Of a DNA stretch of 64,000 nucleotides, positions 17,956 through 26,772 are shown one piece after another. A program made the translations under genes and the position numbers. This DNA comes from Streptomyces lavendofoliae (GTDB lineage Bacteria > Actinomycetota > Actinomycetes > Streptomycetales > Streptomycetaceae). Numbering within the stretch: the first letter of the stretch is position 1; each line of letters opens with the position of its first letter. The stretch covers positions 62,001 to 126,000 of the forward strand of contig NZ_BMTP01000013.1 of NCBI RefSeq assembly GCF_014649735.1, written 5' to 3'. Below the pieces are notes generated by a model. It did no database searches and was not told the origin of the DNA. It saw only the letters and a program-made list of their open reading frames with translations.

Positions 17956-18054
17956 CGTGTCCGGGGTCGATTTCCCCTCGGCGGCTCCGCGGTCCCGGGG
18001 CCCCGCCCCCGGCCGTCCGCGCGTCCGGGCCCGCTCTCCCCGCCGCCGGGCACG

Positions 18055-18092
18055 CCGAAGCCCCCGGCGCGGGTGGCGTCCGGGGGCTTCGG
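18055..18092 (-). terminator. Terminator of the Fur-type regulator gene
   Basis: Perfect 13-base arms (18055-18067, 18080-18092) with a 12-base loop lie 64 bases downstream of the regulator's stop codon on the minus strand. Confidence 0.65.
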
Positions 18093-18155
18093 TACGGGTC
18101 TACGGGTCGGTGCCATGGCCGGGTGGCCCTGGCGGCGGCACGGCGGCGCCGGAGT

Positions 18156-18572
18156 TCAGGCGGAGACGCAGTTCGGGCAGACGCCGCGGTAGGTGACCTC
18201 GACGTCCGAGATCGTGAAGCCGAAGCGCTCGGTCGCCGGCAGGTCGCCCAGTGGGTCGCCCGTGGGGTGCACGTCGCGGATGGCGCCGCAGCGGGCGCAC
18301 ACCAGGTGGTGGTGCGGGCGGTGGGCGTTCGGGTCGTACCGCTTGGCGCGGCGGTCCGTGGAGACCTCCAGGACCTCGCCCAGCGTCACCAGCTCGCCCA
18401 GCGTGTTGTACACCGTCGCCCGGGAGATCTCGGGGAGCCGCTCCACGGCGCGCGCGTGCACCTCGTCGGCCGTCAGGTGGACGTGGTCCCCGTCGAGGAC
18501 CTCGGCCACGACACGCCGCTGTGCGGTCATACGCCAGCCGCGTCCGCGCAGTCGTTCCAACAGGTCACTCAT
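18156..18572 (-). CDS. catR: Fur/PerR-type peroxide regulator (CatR-like)
   Basis: A 138-residue Fur-family repressor. An N-terminal winged helix (about residues 1-80, with ISRATVYNTLGELV as recognition region) is followed by a dimerisation domain with the metal-binding RPHHHLVCARCG and a second C-terminal CxxC (CPNC). These are the features of PerR/CatR peroxide sensors, which lose DNA binding when a metal-ligand histidine is oxidised. It is divergent from a catalase gene whose promoter carries a PerR-like palindrome, which strongly supports a CatR role. The ATG at 18572 is used. Confidence 0.85.
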   Translation of the reverse strand: MSDLLERLRGRGWRMTAQRRVVAEVLDGDHVHLTADEVHARAVERLPEISRATVYNTLGELVTLGEVLEVSTDRRAKRYDPNAHRPHHHLVCARCGAIRDVHPTGDPLGDLPATERFGFTISDVEVTYRGVCPNCVSA

Positions 18573-18632
18573 GAAAACCAGCCTAACAGCAGGGGACCCA
18601 AGTCCCGAATCGGTGTGGCTTTGGAAGCGGAC

Positions 18633-18660
18633 TTGACTTAGACAATGTCCATTGTAGGAT
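18633..18660 (+). promoter_or_regulatory. Catalase promoter overlapped by a CatR/PerR operator
   Basis: TTGACT (18633-18638) and TAGGAT (18655-18660) are separated by 16 bases and form a good -35/-10 pair. Between them lies the palindrome ACAATG-TC-CATTGT (18642-18655), a perfect inverted repeat of the Fur/PerR type. Binding there would block RNA polymerase. Confidence 0.75.
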
Positions 18661-18725
18661 CGGGGACGGCATTAGCCAAGGGACAGGACTTGCAGGACTT
18701 CGCAGGACACACGCAGGAGGCGCAC

Positions 18726-20177
18726 GTGACGCAGGGACCGCTCACCACGGAGGCCGGCGCGCCGGTCGCCGACAACCAGAACAGCGAGACCGCGGGCGTC
18801 GGTGGTCCGGTTCTGGTGCAGGACCAGCTGCTGCTGGAGAAGCTCGCGCACTTCAACCGCGAGCGCATTCCGGAGCGTGTGGTCCACGCCCGCGGCGCCG
18901 GCGCGTACGGCACGTTCACCGTGACGGCGGACGTCACCCGGTACACCCGGGCCAATTTCCTCTCCGAGGTCGGCAAGCAGACGGAAACGTTTCTTCGCTT
19001 CTCGACCGTGGCCGGCAACCTCGGTGCGGCCGACGCCGTCCGCGACCCGCGCGGCTTCGCGCTGAAGTTCTACACCGAGGAGGGCAACTACGACCTCGTC
19101 GGCAACAACACCCCGGTGTTCTTCATCAAGGACGCCATCAAGTTCCCCGACTTCATCCACACCCAGAAGCGCGACCCCTACACCGGCTCCCAGGAGGCGG
19201 ACAACGTCTGGGACTTCTGGGGCCTGTCGCCCGAGTCGACGCACCAGGTGACCTGGCTGTTCGGTGACCGCGGCATCCCGGCGAGCTACCGCCACATGGA
19301 CGGCTTCGGTTCCCACACCTTCCAGTGGAACAACGAGGCCGGCGAGGTCTTCTGGGTCAAGTACCACTTCAAGACCGACCAGGGCATCAAGTGCCTCACG
19401 CAGGACGAGGCCAACAAGCTCGCCGGCGAGGACCCGGACTCGCACCAGCGCGACCTGCGCGAGGCCATCGAGCGCGGTGACTACCCGTCCTGGACGGTCG
19501 GCGTGCAGATCATGCCGGCCGCCGACGCCGCGACGTACCGCTTCAACCCGTTCGACCTCACCAAGGTGTGGCCGCACGCGGACTACCCGGTCATCGAGAT
19601 CGGCAAGCTGGAGCTCAACCGCAACCCGCAGAACATCTTCGCCGAGGTCGAGCAGTCGATCTTCTCGCCGGCGCACTTCGTGCCCGGCATAGGCCCCTCG
19701 CCCGACAAGATGCTCCAGGGACGCCTCTTCGCGTACGGCGACGCCCACCGCTACCGCGTCGGCATCAACGCCGACCACCTGCCGGTGAACCGTCCGCACG
19801 CCACCGAGGCGCGCACCCACAGCCGCGACGGCTTCCTGTACGACGGCCGGCACGCCGGAGCCAAGAACTACGAGCCCAACAGCTTCGGCGGCCCGAACCA
19901 GACCGGCCGCCCGCTGTGGCAGCCGGTTCCGGTCACCGGGGTGACCGGCGACCAGGAGGCCCCCGTCCACGCCGAGGACAACGACTTCGTCCAGGCGGGC
20001 AACCTCTACCGGCTGATGACGGAGGAGGAGAAGGAGCGCCTGATCGCCAACCTGTCCGGCTTCATCGCCAAGGTCTCGCGCGACGACATCGCCGAGCGCG
20101 CGATCAACAACTTCCGCCAGGCGGACGAGGACTACGGCAAGCGGCTGGAGGCCGCGGTCCAGGCCCTGCGCGGCTGA
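18726..20177 (+). CDS. katA: Catalase (monofunctional haem catalase)
   Basis: A 483-residue small-subunit clade haem catalase that disproportionates hydrogen peroxide. The distal histidine is H54 (RVVHARGAGAYG), the NTPVFF / FPDFIHTQKRDP region is intact, and the proximal haem-ligand tyrosine is Y337 in RLFAYGDAHRYR. The start is the GTG at 18726, preceded by CAGGAGG; upstream in-frame codons fall inside the promoter. It is divergent from the Fur-type regulator with an operator in its promoter, so it is expected to be peroxide-inducible. A strong terminator follows. Confidence 0.95.
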   Translation: MTQGPLTTEAGAPVADNQNSETAGVGGPVLVQDQLLLEKLAHFNRERIPERVVHARGAGAYGTFTVTADVTRYTRANFLSEVGKQTETFLRFSTVAGNLGAADAVRDPRGFALKFYTEEGNYDLVGNNTPVFFIKDAIKFPDFIHTQKRDPYTGSQEADNVWDFWGLSPESTHQVTWLFGDRGIPASYRHMDGFGSHTFQWNNEAGEVFWVKYHFKTDQGIKCLTQDEANKLAGEDPDSHQRDLREAIERGDYPSWTVGVQIMPAADAATYRFNPFDLTKVWPHADYPVIEIGKLELNRNPQNIFAEVEQSIFSPAHFVPGIGPSPDKMLQGRLFAYGDAHRYRVGINADHLPVNRPHATEARTHSRDGFLYDGRHAGAKNYEPNSFGGPNQTGRPLWQPVPVTGVTGDQEAPVHAEDNDFVQAGNLYRLMTEEEKERLIANLSGFIAKVSRDDIAERAINNFRQADEDYGKRLEAAVQALRG

Positions 20178-20203
20178 ACAGCACTGGATCGCTTGTCGTG
20201 AGC

Positions 20204-20239
20204 AGAGGGCCGGCTCCCGTACGCGGGGGCCGGCCCTCT
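20204..20239. terminator. Terminator between convergent catalase and CBS genes
   Basis: Arms of 16 bases (20204-20219 and 20224-20239) pair with one wobble around the loop TACG, just after the catalase stop and before the convergent CBS gene. Confidence 0.8.
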
Positions 20240-20249
20240 CGCGCGTCCG

Positions 20250-20654
20250 CTATCCCACGGCCAGCGTGGCCTCGCGGAGCCGCACCGGCGCCCAGCAGCG
20301 GATGATGTCGCGCACCGAGACGACGCCGACCGGTCCGTCGCCGTCCAGCACGATGAGGTGGCGGAAGCCGCCGTGGGCCATGGCCTGGGCGGCCTCGGCG
20401 AGGGTCCAGTCGGGTGCCGCGAAGACGACGTCGGTGGTGGTGTGCGAGCCGGCCGTCTCCAGGTCGGGGTTCTGGCCGGCTCCCACGGAGGTCAGGATGT
20501 CGCGTTCGGTGAGGATGCCGAGGCCGCTGGTGTCGTGGTCGAGGACGACGGCCGCGCCGACGCGGCGCGCCGCCATCAGGGCGGCCGCCTGGCGGAGTGT
20601 GTGTGCGGGACCGATGGTGAGGACCACCGTGCTCATGGCGTCACGGACGAGCAT
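20250..20654 (-). CDS. CBS-domain pair protein
   Basis: A 134-residue protein made of two CBS motifs (about 1-60 and 70-130), each with the typical end pattern, GILTERDIL and GVVSVRDII. CBS pairs bind adenosine nucleotides and act as energy or ligand sensors. It stands alone, with no enzyme or channel domain attached, so its partner is unknown. The ATG at 20654 follows AAGGAGGTGGC. The 239 bases upstream, before hisN, are GC-rich and show nothing clear. Confidence 0.85.
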   Translation of the reverse strand: MLVRDAMSTVVLTIGPAHTLRQAAALMAARRVGAAVVLDHDTSGLGILTERDILTSVGAGQNPDLETAGSHTTTDVVFAAPDWTLAEAAQAMAHGGFRHLIVLDGDGPVGVVSVRDIIRCWAPVRLREATLAVG

Positions 20655-20893
20655 GGGCGAAAGCCACCTCCTTGGTGAACCCTCATGAGAAAGGATTCAC
20701 AAATTCACAAGTGGGGGGACTCTCAGAGTGGCAGCCGCCACGGGTCGCAACAAGAGGTGTGCGGCACCTGGCGCGCGCACGCCACTACGGCCGGTACGCG
20801 CGCACGCCCCCACGGCGCGCACGCGGACCCGTACGCTTCACCGGCCCGTCCGTACGCGATCCGGTCCGGGCCCCGGGCGCGGACCCGGCGGGT

Positions 20894-21691
20894 TCAGCGC
20901 CGGCCGAGGTGGCTCAGCAGCTCCTCGTGCAGGAGCCCGTTCGACGCCGCCGCGTTGCCGCTGTGCGGGCCCGGCTTCCCGTCGAGGCCGGTGTACACGC
21001 CGCCCGCCTCCTGGACCACGATGGCCGGCGCCGCCATGTCCCACAGCGACAGCTCCGGCTCGGCGCAGATGTCCACCGACCCCTCGGCCACCATCATGTA
21101 CGACCAGAAGTCGCCGTAGCCGCGGGTCCGCCAGCACGCGCGCGTGAGGTCGAGGAACCCGTCGAGGCGCCCCTGCTCCTCCCAGCCGCCCAGCGAGGAG
21201 TACGCGAACGAGGCGTCCGCCAGCTCGCCGACGGCGGACACCCGCAGACGGGTCGCCGACGACAGGCTGCGGCCCGCGTAGGCGCCCGACCCCTTCGCCG
21301 CCCACCAGCGGCGCCCGAGCGCCGGCGCCGACACCACGCCCACCACGGGCTGGTAGCCGCCCGGTCCCGCTTCCATCAGCGCGATCAGCGTCGCCCACAC
21401 GGGCACCCCGCGCACGTAGTTCTTGGTGCCGTCGATCGGGTCGATCACCCAGCGGCGGGGGCCCGTGCCCTCCACGCCGTACTCCTCGCCCAGGATGGCG
21501 TCGCGCGGGCGGGCCCGCTGGAGCTGACCGCGGATCAGCTCCTCTGCCGCCCTGTCCGCCTCGGTCACCGGGGTCATGTCCGGCTTGGTCTCCACCTTCA
21601 GGTCCAGAGCCCGGAACCGCTCCATGGTGGCGGCGTCGGCGGCATCCGCGAGGACGTGGGCGAGACGCAGATCATCGTGGTAATCGGCCAT
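20894..21691 (-). CDS. hisN: Histidinol-phosphatase, inositol monophosphatase type
   Basis: A 265-residue magnesium-dependent phosphatase of the IMPase superfamily. Metal-binding motifs are GEEYG (about 68-72), DPIDGTKNYVRG (about 83-94) and the C-terminal SLWDMAAP. The spacing and the NYVRG motif fit HisN, which in actinobacteria removes phosphate from L-histidinol phosphate in histidine synthesis; a general inositol phosphatase is the alternative. The ATG at 21691 is used. It is divergent from the TetR gene. Confidence 0.82.
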   Translation of the reverse strand: MADYHDDLRLAHVLADAADAATMERFRALDLKVETKPDMTPVTEADRAAEELIRGQLQRARPRDAILGEEYGVEGTGPRRWVIDPIDGTKNYVRGVPVWATLIALMEAGPGGYQPVVGVVSAPALGRRWWAAKGSGAYAGRSLSSATRLRVSAVGELADASFAYSSLGGWEEQGRLDGFLDLTRACWRTRGYGDFWSYMMVAEGSVDICAEPELSLWDMAAPAIVVQEAGGVYTGLDGKPGPHSGNAAASNGLLHEELLSHLGRR

Positions 21692-21800
21692 GGGCCGACT
21701 CTATCCCGGGGGACCGGCCGCTTCGGCAGGGCCTATTGACAGCCCGTGGCCGCCCGTCAACTCTGAGCGCAGAGCCGGAGCGACGGTGCGGGAGGTGACG

Positions 21801-22409
21801 ATGCCCACCACGCGGGAAGCACTGCTGAACGCCGCCCTGGCGGCACTGCGGGGACTGCCCTGGTCGGCCGTCCGGATGGTCGACGTGGCCTCCGCGGCCG
21901 GGGTCTCCCGGCAGACGCTCTACAACGAGTTCGGCAGCAAGGAGGGCCTCGCCCGCGCCCTGGTGCGGCGCGAGGCCGACGCCTATCTGCGGGGCGTCGA
22001 ACGCGCCCTCGGGGCCGGGCCCGACGCCGCGACCCGGCTGGTGTCCGTCGCCGAGTGGACCGTGGGGGAGGCGGCGGAGCGGCCGCTTTTGAGGGCCCTG
22101 CTCACCGGCTGCTGGGGCGACCGGCTGCCGGCGCCGCGCGCCGCCGCCGTCCGCTCCCGCGTCCTGGCTGGCACCCCGGCCCAGCGGCGCGCCGACGCCG
22201 GACCGCCCGCGCCTGGCGAGCTGCTGGCGGCCGTACGGGAGCGGTGGCGGACCGCCCTGGGGCGCGACGGCGCGGGGCCGGGCGAGGAGGCGTGCGAGCT
22301 GGCGGTGCGGCTGGCCCTGTCGTACGTCGTCGCGCCGGACAGCCGGGGGCTCGGCGCGCTGCTGCGGCACACCCTCAGTGCGACGAGCCGGACAGCTGAA
22401 GACCGATGA
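21801..22409 (+). CDS. TetR-family transcriptional regulator
   Basis: A 202-residue regulator with an N-terminal TetR helix-turn-helix (about residues 1-50; VDVASAAGVSRQTLYNEFGSKEGL) and a variable helical ligand domain. The start is the ATG at 21801 with GGAGG five bases upstream. Its 3' end overlaps the end of the convergent SMR transporter gene by 35 bases, and the two probably form a regulator/efflux pair. A short palindrome upstream of the transporter (22762-22775) is a candidate operator. Confidence 0.85.
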   Translation: MPTTREALLNAALAALRGLPWSAVRMVDVASAAGVSRQTLYNEFGSKEGLARALVRREADAYLRGVERALGAGPDAATRLVSVAEWTVGEAAERPLLRALLTGCWGDRLPAPRAAAVRSRVLAGTPAQRRADAGPPAPGELLAAVRERWRTALGRDGAGPGEEACELAVRLALSYVVAPDSRGLGALLRHTLSATSRTAEDR

Positions 22410-22698
22410 CGCCGACGATCACCAGCGTGATCGAGACGATCTTCAGCACCGACACCAGGTCGCCGAGGAAGATCATCCCGTAGACCGCCGTGCCGGCCGC
22501 CCCGATGCCGGTCCACACCGCGTACGCCGGTCCGATGTCGAGCTTCCGCAGCGACAGGGTCAGCAGGCCGAAGCTCCCGAGGGCGAAGCAGGCGAACGCG
22601 ATCGTCGGCCACAACCGGGTGAAACCGTGCGACAGCTTGAGGCAGACCGCGAAACCGGTCTCCAGGAAACCGGCGACAATCACCAGCAGCCACGCCAT
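22375..22698 (-). CDS. Small multidrug resistance (SMR) exporter, Gdx/SugE type
   Basis: A 107-residue four-helix membrane transporter. The proton-coupling glutamate of SMR proteins is E13 (AGFLETGFAV). The motif AYAVWTGIGAAGT matches the SugE/Gdx branch, whose characterised members export guanidinium, rather than the EmrE multidrug branch. The start is the ATG at 22698 (MAWLLVIVAG) with GGGAGG upstream. The neighbouring TetR gene overlaps its 3' end. I saw no guanidine riboswitch motif in the 111-base upstream region. Confidence 0.85.
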   Translation of the reverse strand: MAWLLVIVAGFLETGFAVCLKLSHGFTRLWPTIAFACFALGSFGLLTLSLRKLDIGPAYAVWTGIGAAGTAVYGMIFLGDLVSVLKIVSITLVIVGVIGLQLSGSSH

Positions 22699-22761
22699 CG
22701 TCTGTGCCTCCCGCGTCGGTGACCCCGGTGAGTGATGCCGGTGACTGCTTCGTGTCACTTG

Positions 22762-22775
22762 GTGCGATTATGCAC
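22762..22775. promoter_or_regulatory. Short palindrome at the SMR promoter
   Basis: GTGC-GATTAT-GCAC overlaps a CATAAT hexamer on the minus strand that could be the -10 element of the SMR gene. It is a candidate site for the adjacent TetR regulator. Confidence 0.4.
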
Positions 22776-22809
22776 TTACCGAGCGGAAGCGTCCGCCAAG
22801 GTGCGCGAC

Positions 22810-23823
22810 TCAGTCGCCCTCGCGTCGCTCACGCGTGGAGAGCAGCCGCCGCAGCGAGAACAGCCGGGCCGCGTCGGCGTGCCCCTCGGCCACCCACCCG
22901 TCCAGCCCGCAGTCCGGCTCGTCGTGGCTGCACGCGCGCGGACAGCGCTCCGTACCCGGCACGAGGTCCGGGAAGGCGTTGATGACGCGGGACGGGTCGA
23001 CGTGGTGCAGCCCGAAGGACCGCACGCCCGGGGTGTCGATCACCCAGCCCTCGGCACGGTCCAGCGGCAGCGCCAGCGCCGAGGTGGTGGTGTGCCGGCC
23101 GCGTCCCGTCACCGCGTTGACGAGTCCGGTGGTCCTGCGGCGTTCCTCCGGTACCAGGGCGTTGACCAGGGTCGTCTTGCCGACGCCCGAGTGGCCGACG
23201 AACGCGGTGGTGCGGCCGTCCAGGTACTCGCGCACCCGGTCGGCGGCGGTGTGCCCGTCGTACAGCTCGTCCTGGCTCGTGACGACGTACGGGATGTCGA
23301 GCGCGCCGTACAGCTCCAGCAGCTTCTCCGGCGGGGCCAGGTCGGACTTGGTGAGCACCAGCAGCGGCTCCAGGCCGCCGTCGTACGCCGCGACCAGGCA
23401 CCGGTCGATCAGCCGGGGACGGGGCTCGGGGTCGGCCAGCGCCGTGACGATGGCCAGCTGGTCGGCGTTGGCGACGACCACCCGCTCGAAGGGGTCGTCG
23501 TCGTCGGCCGTGCGGCGCAGCACGGAGGCGCGCTCCTCGATGCGGACGATCCGCGCGAGGGTGTCCTTCTTGCCGGACAGGTCACCCACCAGGGAGACCC
23601 GGTCGCCCACGACGGCCGCCTTGCGCCCCAGTTCGCGGGCCTTCATCGCCATGACGACCCGGTCGTCCACCAGGCACGTCAGCCGCCCGCGGTCCACGGT
23701 GAGGACCATGCCCCCGGCCGCGTCCTCGTGCTTGGGGCGGATGCTGGTACGGGGCCGGTTGCCCTTGCGGTTGGGGCGGGACCGGATGTCGTCCTCGTCG
23801 GTGTTCTTGCCGTAGCGGCGCAT
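22810..23823 (-). CDS. rsgA: Ribosome small-subunit-dependent GTPase A
   Basis: A 337-residue circularly permuted GTPase that checks 30S subunit maturation. An N-terminal OB-like domain (about 40-110) precedes the GTPase core, in which the G4 motif TKSD comes before the P-loop GHSGVGKTTL and the G3 motif DTPG, the permuted order that defines RsgA. The C terminus carries the zinc motif with C-PRAC-SHDEPDC. The ATG at 23823 lies four bases after the aroA stop, so the two genes are co-transcribed. The protein is complete. Confidence 0.95.
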   Translation of the reverse strand: MRRYGKNTDEDDIRSRPNRKGNRPRTSIRPKHEDAAGGMVLTVDRGRLTCLVDDRVVMAMKARELGRKAAVVGDRVSLVGDLSGKKDTLARIVRIEERASVLRRTADDDDPFERVVVANADQLAIVTALADPEPRPRLIDRCLVAAYDGGLEPLLVLTKSDLAPPEKLLELYGALDIPYVVTSQDELYDGHTAADRVREYLDGRTTAFVGHSGVGKTTLVNALVPEERRRTTGLVNAVTGRGRHTTTSALALPLDRAEGWVIDTPGVRSFGLHHVDPSRVINAFPDLVPGTERCPRACSHDEPDCGLDGWVAEGHADAARLFSLRRLLSTRERREGD

Positions 23824-23827
23824 GTCG

Positions 23828-25144
23828 TCAGGCCTCGAGCATTCCGGTCCACATCTGCGGGAAGTCCGGCAGCGTCTTCGCGGTCGTCGCGACGTTCTCG
23901 ATCTCCACGCCGGGGACGGCGAGGCCGATGACCGAACCGGCCGTCGCCATCCGGTGGTCGTCGTACGTGTGGAACACGCCGCCGTGCAGCGGGCGCGGCC
24001 GGATGTGCAGGCCGTCCGCGGTCTCGGTGACGTCACCGCCCAGCCCGTTGATCTCCTTGGTGAGCGCGGCCAGCCGGTCCGTCTCGTGGAGGCGCAGGTG
24101 GGCCACGCCGCGCAGCGTGGAGGGCGAGTCGGCGAGGGCGGCGACCGCGGCGATGCCGGGCGTCAGCTCGCCGACCTCGCCCAGGTCCACGTCGATGCCG
24201 TGGACGCGGCCCGTGCCGGTGAAGGTGAGGCCCTCCTCGGTGAGCTCGCAGGAGCCACCCATCTCGGTGAAGATCTCCCGCAGCGCGTCACCGGGCTGGG
24301 TGGTCCGCTCCGGCCAGTCGGGGATGGTGACCCGACCGCCGGTGACCAGCGCGGCGGCCAGGAACGGCTGCGCGTTCGACAGGTCGGGCTCGATCGTCAG
24401 GTCCCGGCCCAGCAGCGCCGAGGGGGAGACGCGCCAGACGTCGGGCTCGCCGCCCGTCTCCGGCTCGTCGACCTGCGCGCCGACCGCGCGCAGCATGTCG
24501 ACGGTCATGCGGATGTGCGGCATGGACGGCAGCCGGGAGCCCGTGTGCCGCACCTCCACGCCCTGGTTGAAGCGCGGCGCGGACAGCAGCAGGGCGCTGA
24601 CGAACTGGGACGACGACGAGGCGTCGATCTCCACCGGGCCGCCCTCCAGGGCACCCGCCCCGTGCACCGTCATCGGCAGGGCGCCGCGCGCCTCGTCGTC
24701 GATCCGGGCGCCCAGGACGCGCAGGGCGTCGATCACGCCGTGCAGCGGCCGCTCGTAGGAGCGCGGGTCGCCGTCGAAGCGGACCGGGCCGGTGGCGAGC
24801 GTCGCGACCGGCGGGAGGAAGCGCATGACCGTTCCCGCGTTGCCGACGTCGATCGTGGCGGGGCCGTGCAGCCCCGCCGGGATGACCCGCCACCGCTCGC
24901 CGCTGCCGTCGGGGCCCACGCCCTCCTCGATGCCCACGCCCATCGTGCGCAGCGCCTCCGCCATCAGCAGGGTGTCGCGCGAGCGCAGCGGGTGCCGCAG
25001 CCAGCCGGGCTCGGAGGCGAGGGCGGCGAGCACCAGAGCCCGGTTGGTGACCGACTTGGACCCGGGCACGGTGACGGTCGCGTCCACGGCTCCACTCGCG
25101 TACGGGGCCGGCCAGAGATCGAGCTGCGCGGGGGTTTCGGTCAT
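23828..25144 (-). CDS. aroA: 3-phosphoshikimate 1-carboxyvinyltransferase (EPSP synthase)
   Basis: A 438-residue EPSP synthase, the penultimate enzyme of the shikimate pathway, joining shikimate-3-phosphate and phosphoenolpyruvate. Motifs are GSKSVTNRALVLAALA near the N terminus, NAGTVMRFLPP, YERPLHGVIDALR and YDDHRMA near the C terminus. The start MTETPAQLDLW (25144) is preferred over an ATG three codons earlier. It forms an operon with rsgA and is preceded on the same strand by the M50 protease gene. Confidence 0.95.
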   Translation of the reverse strand: MTETPAQLDLWPAPYASGAVDATVTVPGSKSVTNRALVLAALASEPGWLRHPLRSRDTLLMAEALRTMGVGIEEGVGPDGSGERWRVIPAGLHGPATIDVGNAGTVMRFLPPVATLATGPVRFDGDPRSYERPLHGVIDALRVLGARIDDEARGALPMTVHGAGALEGGPVEIDASSSSQFVSALLLSAPRFNQGVEVRHTGSRLPSMPHIRMTVDMLRAVGAQVDEPETGGEPDVWRVSPSALLGRDLTIEPDLSNAQPFLAAALVTGGRVTIPDWPERTTQPGDALREIFTEMGGSCELTEEGLTFTGTGRVHGIDVDLGEVGELTPGIAAVAALADSPSTLRGVAHLRLHETDRLAALTKEINGLGGDVTETADGLHIRPRPLHGGVFHTYDDHRMATAGSVIGLAVPGVEIENVATTAKTLPDFPQMWTGMLEA

Positions 25145-25181
25145 GCCCCTCACTTTAGACGGGGCGGATGGTCACGGCCGA

Positions 25182-25874
25182 TCACAGGCCGAGCAGCCAG
25201 CGCCCACCGCCGATCAGGGAGCACAGCGACACGGCGTGGAAGAGGAACAGCCACAGCGCCGCCGGCACGTGCGTGAGCCGCGACAGCTGGTCGGCGTCCG
25301 AGTCCGGGGCCCCGCCGTGCCGCCGCTTGGCCTGGAGCTCGAAGACCGGGCGTACCCCGCCCAGCAGCAGGAACCACACCGCGCTGTACGCGAACGCCGC
25401 CTGCACCTCCGGCCCCGTCAGCAACGACACCGCCAGGAAGGCCGCCCCCGCCGCCACCACGGTGAGCATCCCGTAGGCGTTGCGGACCATCACCAGCATG
25501 GCCAGCAGCAGCGCGGTGGCGATCCACAGCAGCAGCGTGACGCGGTGCGCGGCGAGCAGCCAGGCGCCGCCGAGGCCGAGCAGGGAGGGCGCCGTGTAGC
25601 CGGCCGCGGCGGTCAGGATCATGCCGAGGCCGGTCGGCCTGCCCCGGCTGACCGTCAGGCCGCTGGTGTCGGAGTGGAGCCGGATGCCGTCCAGCCGGCG
25701 GCCCGTGAGCAGGGCGATCAGCCCGTGACCGCCCTCGTGGGCGATGGTGACGGCGTTGCGCGCGACGCGCCACACCCGGTGCGGGGCGGTCACGGCCAGC
25801 GCGGCCACGGCGGTGACGACGACGAGCCACAGGTCCGGGGCGGGCTGGGTACCGAGGAGATCGGTGCTGGCCAT
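25182..25874 (-). CDS. M50-family membrane zinc metallopeptidase
   Basis: A 230-residue polytopic protein. The zinc motif HEGGH (about residues 46-50) lies in the second hydrophobic region and four or five more membrane segments follow. This is the site-2-protease-like M50B arrangement, here without PDZ or CBS domains. The ATG at 25874 is used. It sits 37 bases upstream of aroA on the same strand. The substrate is unknown; site-2 proteases usually cut membrane-bound regulators. Confidence 0.8.
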   Translation of the reverse strand: MASTDLLGTQPAPDLWLVVVTAVAALAVTAPHRVWRVARNAVTIAHEGGHGLIALLTGRRLDGIRLHSDTSGLTVSRGRPTGLGMILTAAAGYTAPSLLGLGGAWLLAAHRVTLLLWIATALLLAMLVMVRNAYGMLTVVAAGAAFLAVSLLTGPEVQAAFAYSAVWFLLLGGVRPVFELQAKRRHGGAPDSDADQLSRLTHVPAALWLFLFHAVSLCSLIGGGRWLLGL

Positions 25875-25925
25875 TTCTCGGACGGCTCCTCATGGGGTCG
25901 GTGGTACGTGGCAATGTTGGCAAGT

Positions 25926-26747
25926 ATGTGCGGACGTTATTCGGCGAGTCGTAGGCCCGAGGATCTGACCGGCCTCTTCCGGATAGAGAAGTGGGAGCCG
26001 GAGGAGACCCTGGCCCCGGACTGGAACGTGGCCCCCACCAAGGAGGTGTACGCGGTCCTCGAGCGCCCCCTCAAGGAGGAGGACGCGGATCCCGACCGTC
26101 CGGTTCGGCAGCTGCGGGTCCTGAAGTGGGGTCTGGTGCCGTCCTGGTCGAAGACGCCGGAGGGCGCCGCCCGCATGATCAACGCCCGCGCGGAGACCGT
26201 GCACGACAAGCCGTCCTTCCGGCGGGCCTTCGCCCAGCGCCGCTGCATCCTGCCCGCCGACGGCTATTACGAGTGGGTGACCGGCTCCGCCGAGCGGCAG
26301 CTGGAGGAGCAGGGCGGGAAGAAGCGTCCCCGCAAGCAGCCCTACTTCGTCACGCCCGCCGACGGGTCGGTCTTCGCGATGGCGGGGCTGTACGAGTTCT
26401 GGCGCGACCCCACCCTGCCGCCCGACCACCCGCGGGCGTGGTGGGCCACCTGCTCGGTGATCACCACCGAGGCCGACAAGGAGCCCCTGGGCGTGGCGCC
26501 GGACGAGGGGCCGCACTCGCTGGCCGACATCCACCCCCGGATGCCGCTGATGCTGACGCCCGACCGGTGGGACGCCTGGCTGGACCCGGCCCGCACGGAC
26601 GCGGACGACCTGCGCTCGCTGCTCACCCCGCCGCCCGCGGGCCTCATGCGGGCCTACCCGGTGGCCACCGCCGTCAGCAACGTCCGCAACAACGGCCCCG
26701 AACTGCTGGAGGAGATCGCCGCCCCCGAGGAGCCGACGCTGTTCTGA
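25926..26747 (+). CDS. SRAP / HMCES-type abasic-site DNA-protein crosslinker
   Basis: A 273-residue SOS-response-associated peptidase family protein (bacterial YedK). The catalytic Cys2 is directly after the initiator Met (MCGRYS), which becomes the N-terminal nucleophile that forms a thiazolidine link with abasic sites in single-stranded DNA. Other conserved motifs are the NARAET and GYYEW segments and the active-site HPRMP. The ATG at 25926 is fixed by the need for Cys2. It is divergent from the M50 gene. A LexA box is not evident upstream. Confidence 0.9.
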   Translation: MCGRYSASRRPEDLTGLFRIEKWEPEETLAPDWNVAPTKEVYAVLERPLKEEDADPDRPVRQLRVLKWGLVPSWSKTPEGAARMINARAETVHDKPSFRRAFAQRRCILPADGYYEWVTGSAERQLEEQGGKKRPRKQPYFVTPADGSVFAMAGLYEFWRDPTLPPDHPRAWWATCSVITTEADKEPLGVAPDEGPHSLADIHPRMPLMLTPDRWDAWLDPARTDADDLRSLLTPPPAGLMRAYPVATAVSNVRNNGPELLEEIAAPEEPTLF

Positions 26748-26772
26748 GCCCCGCACACGGCAGGATGGCCGG

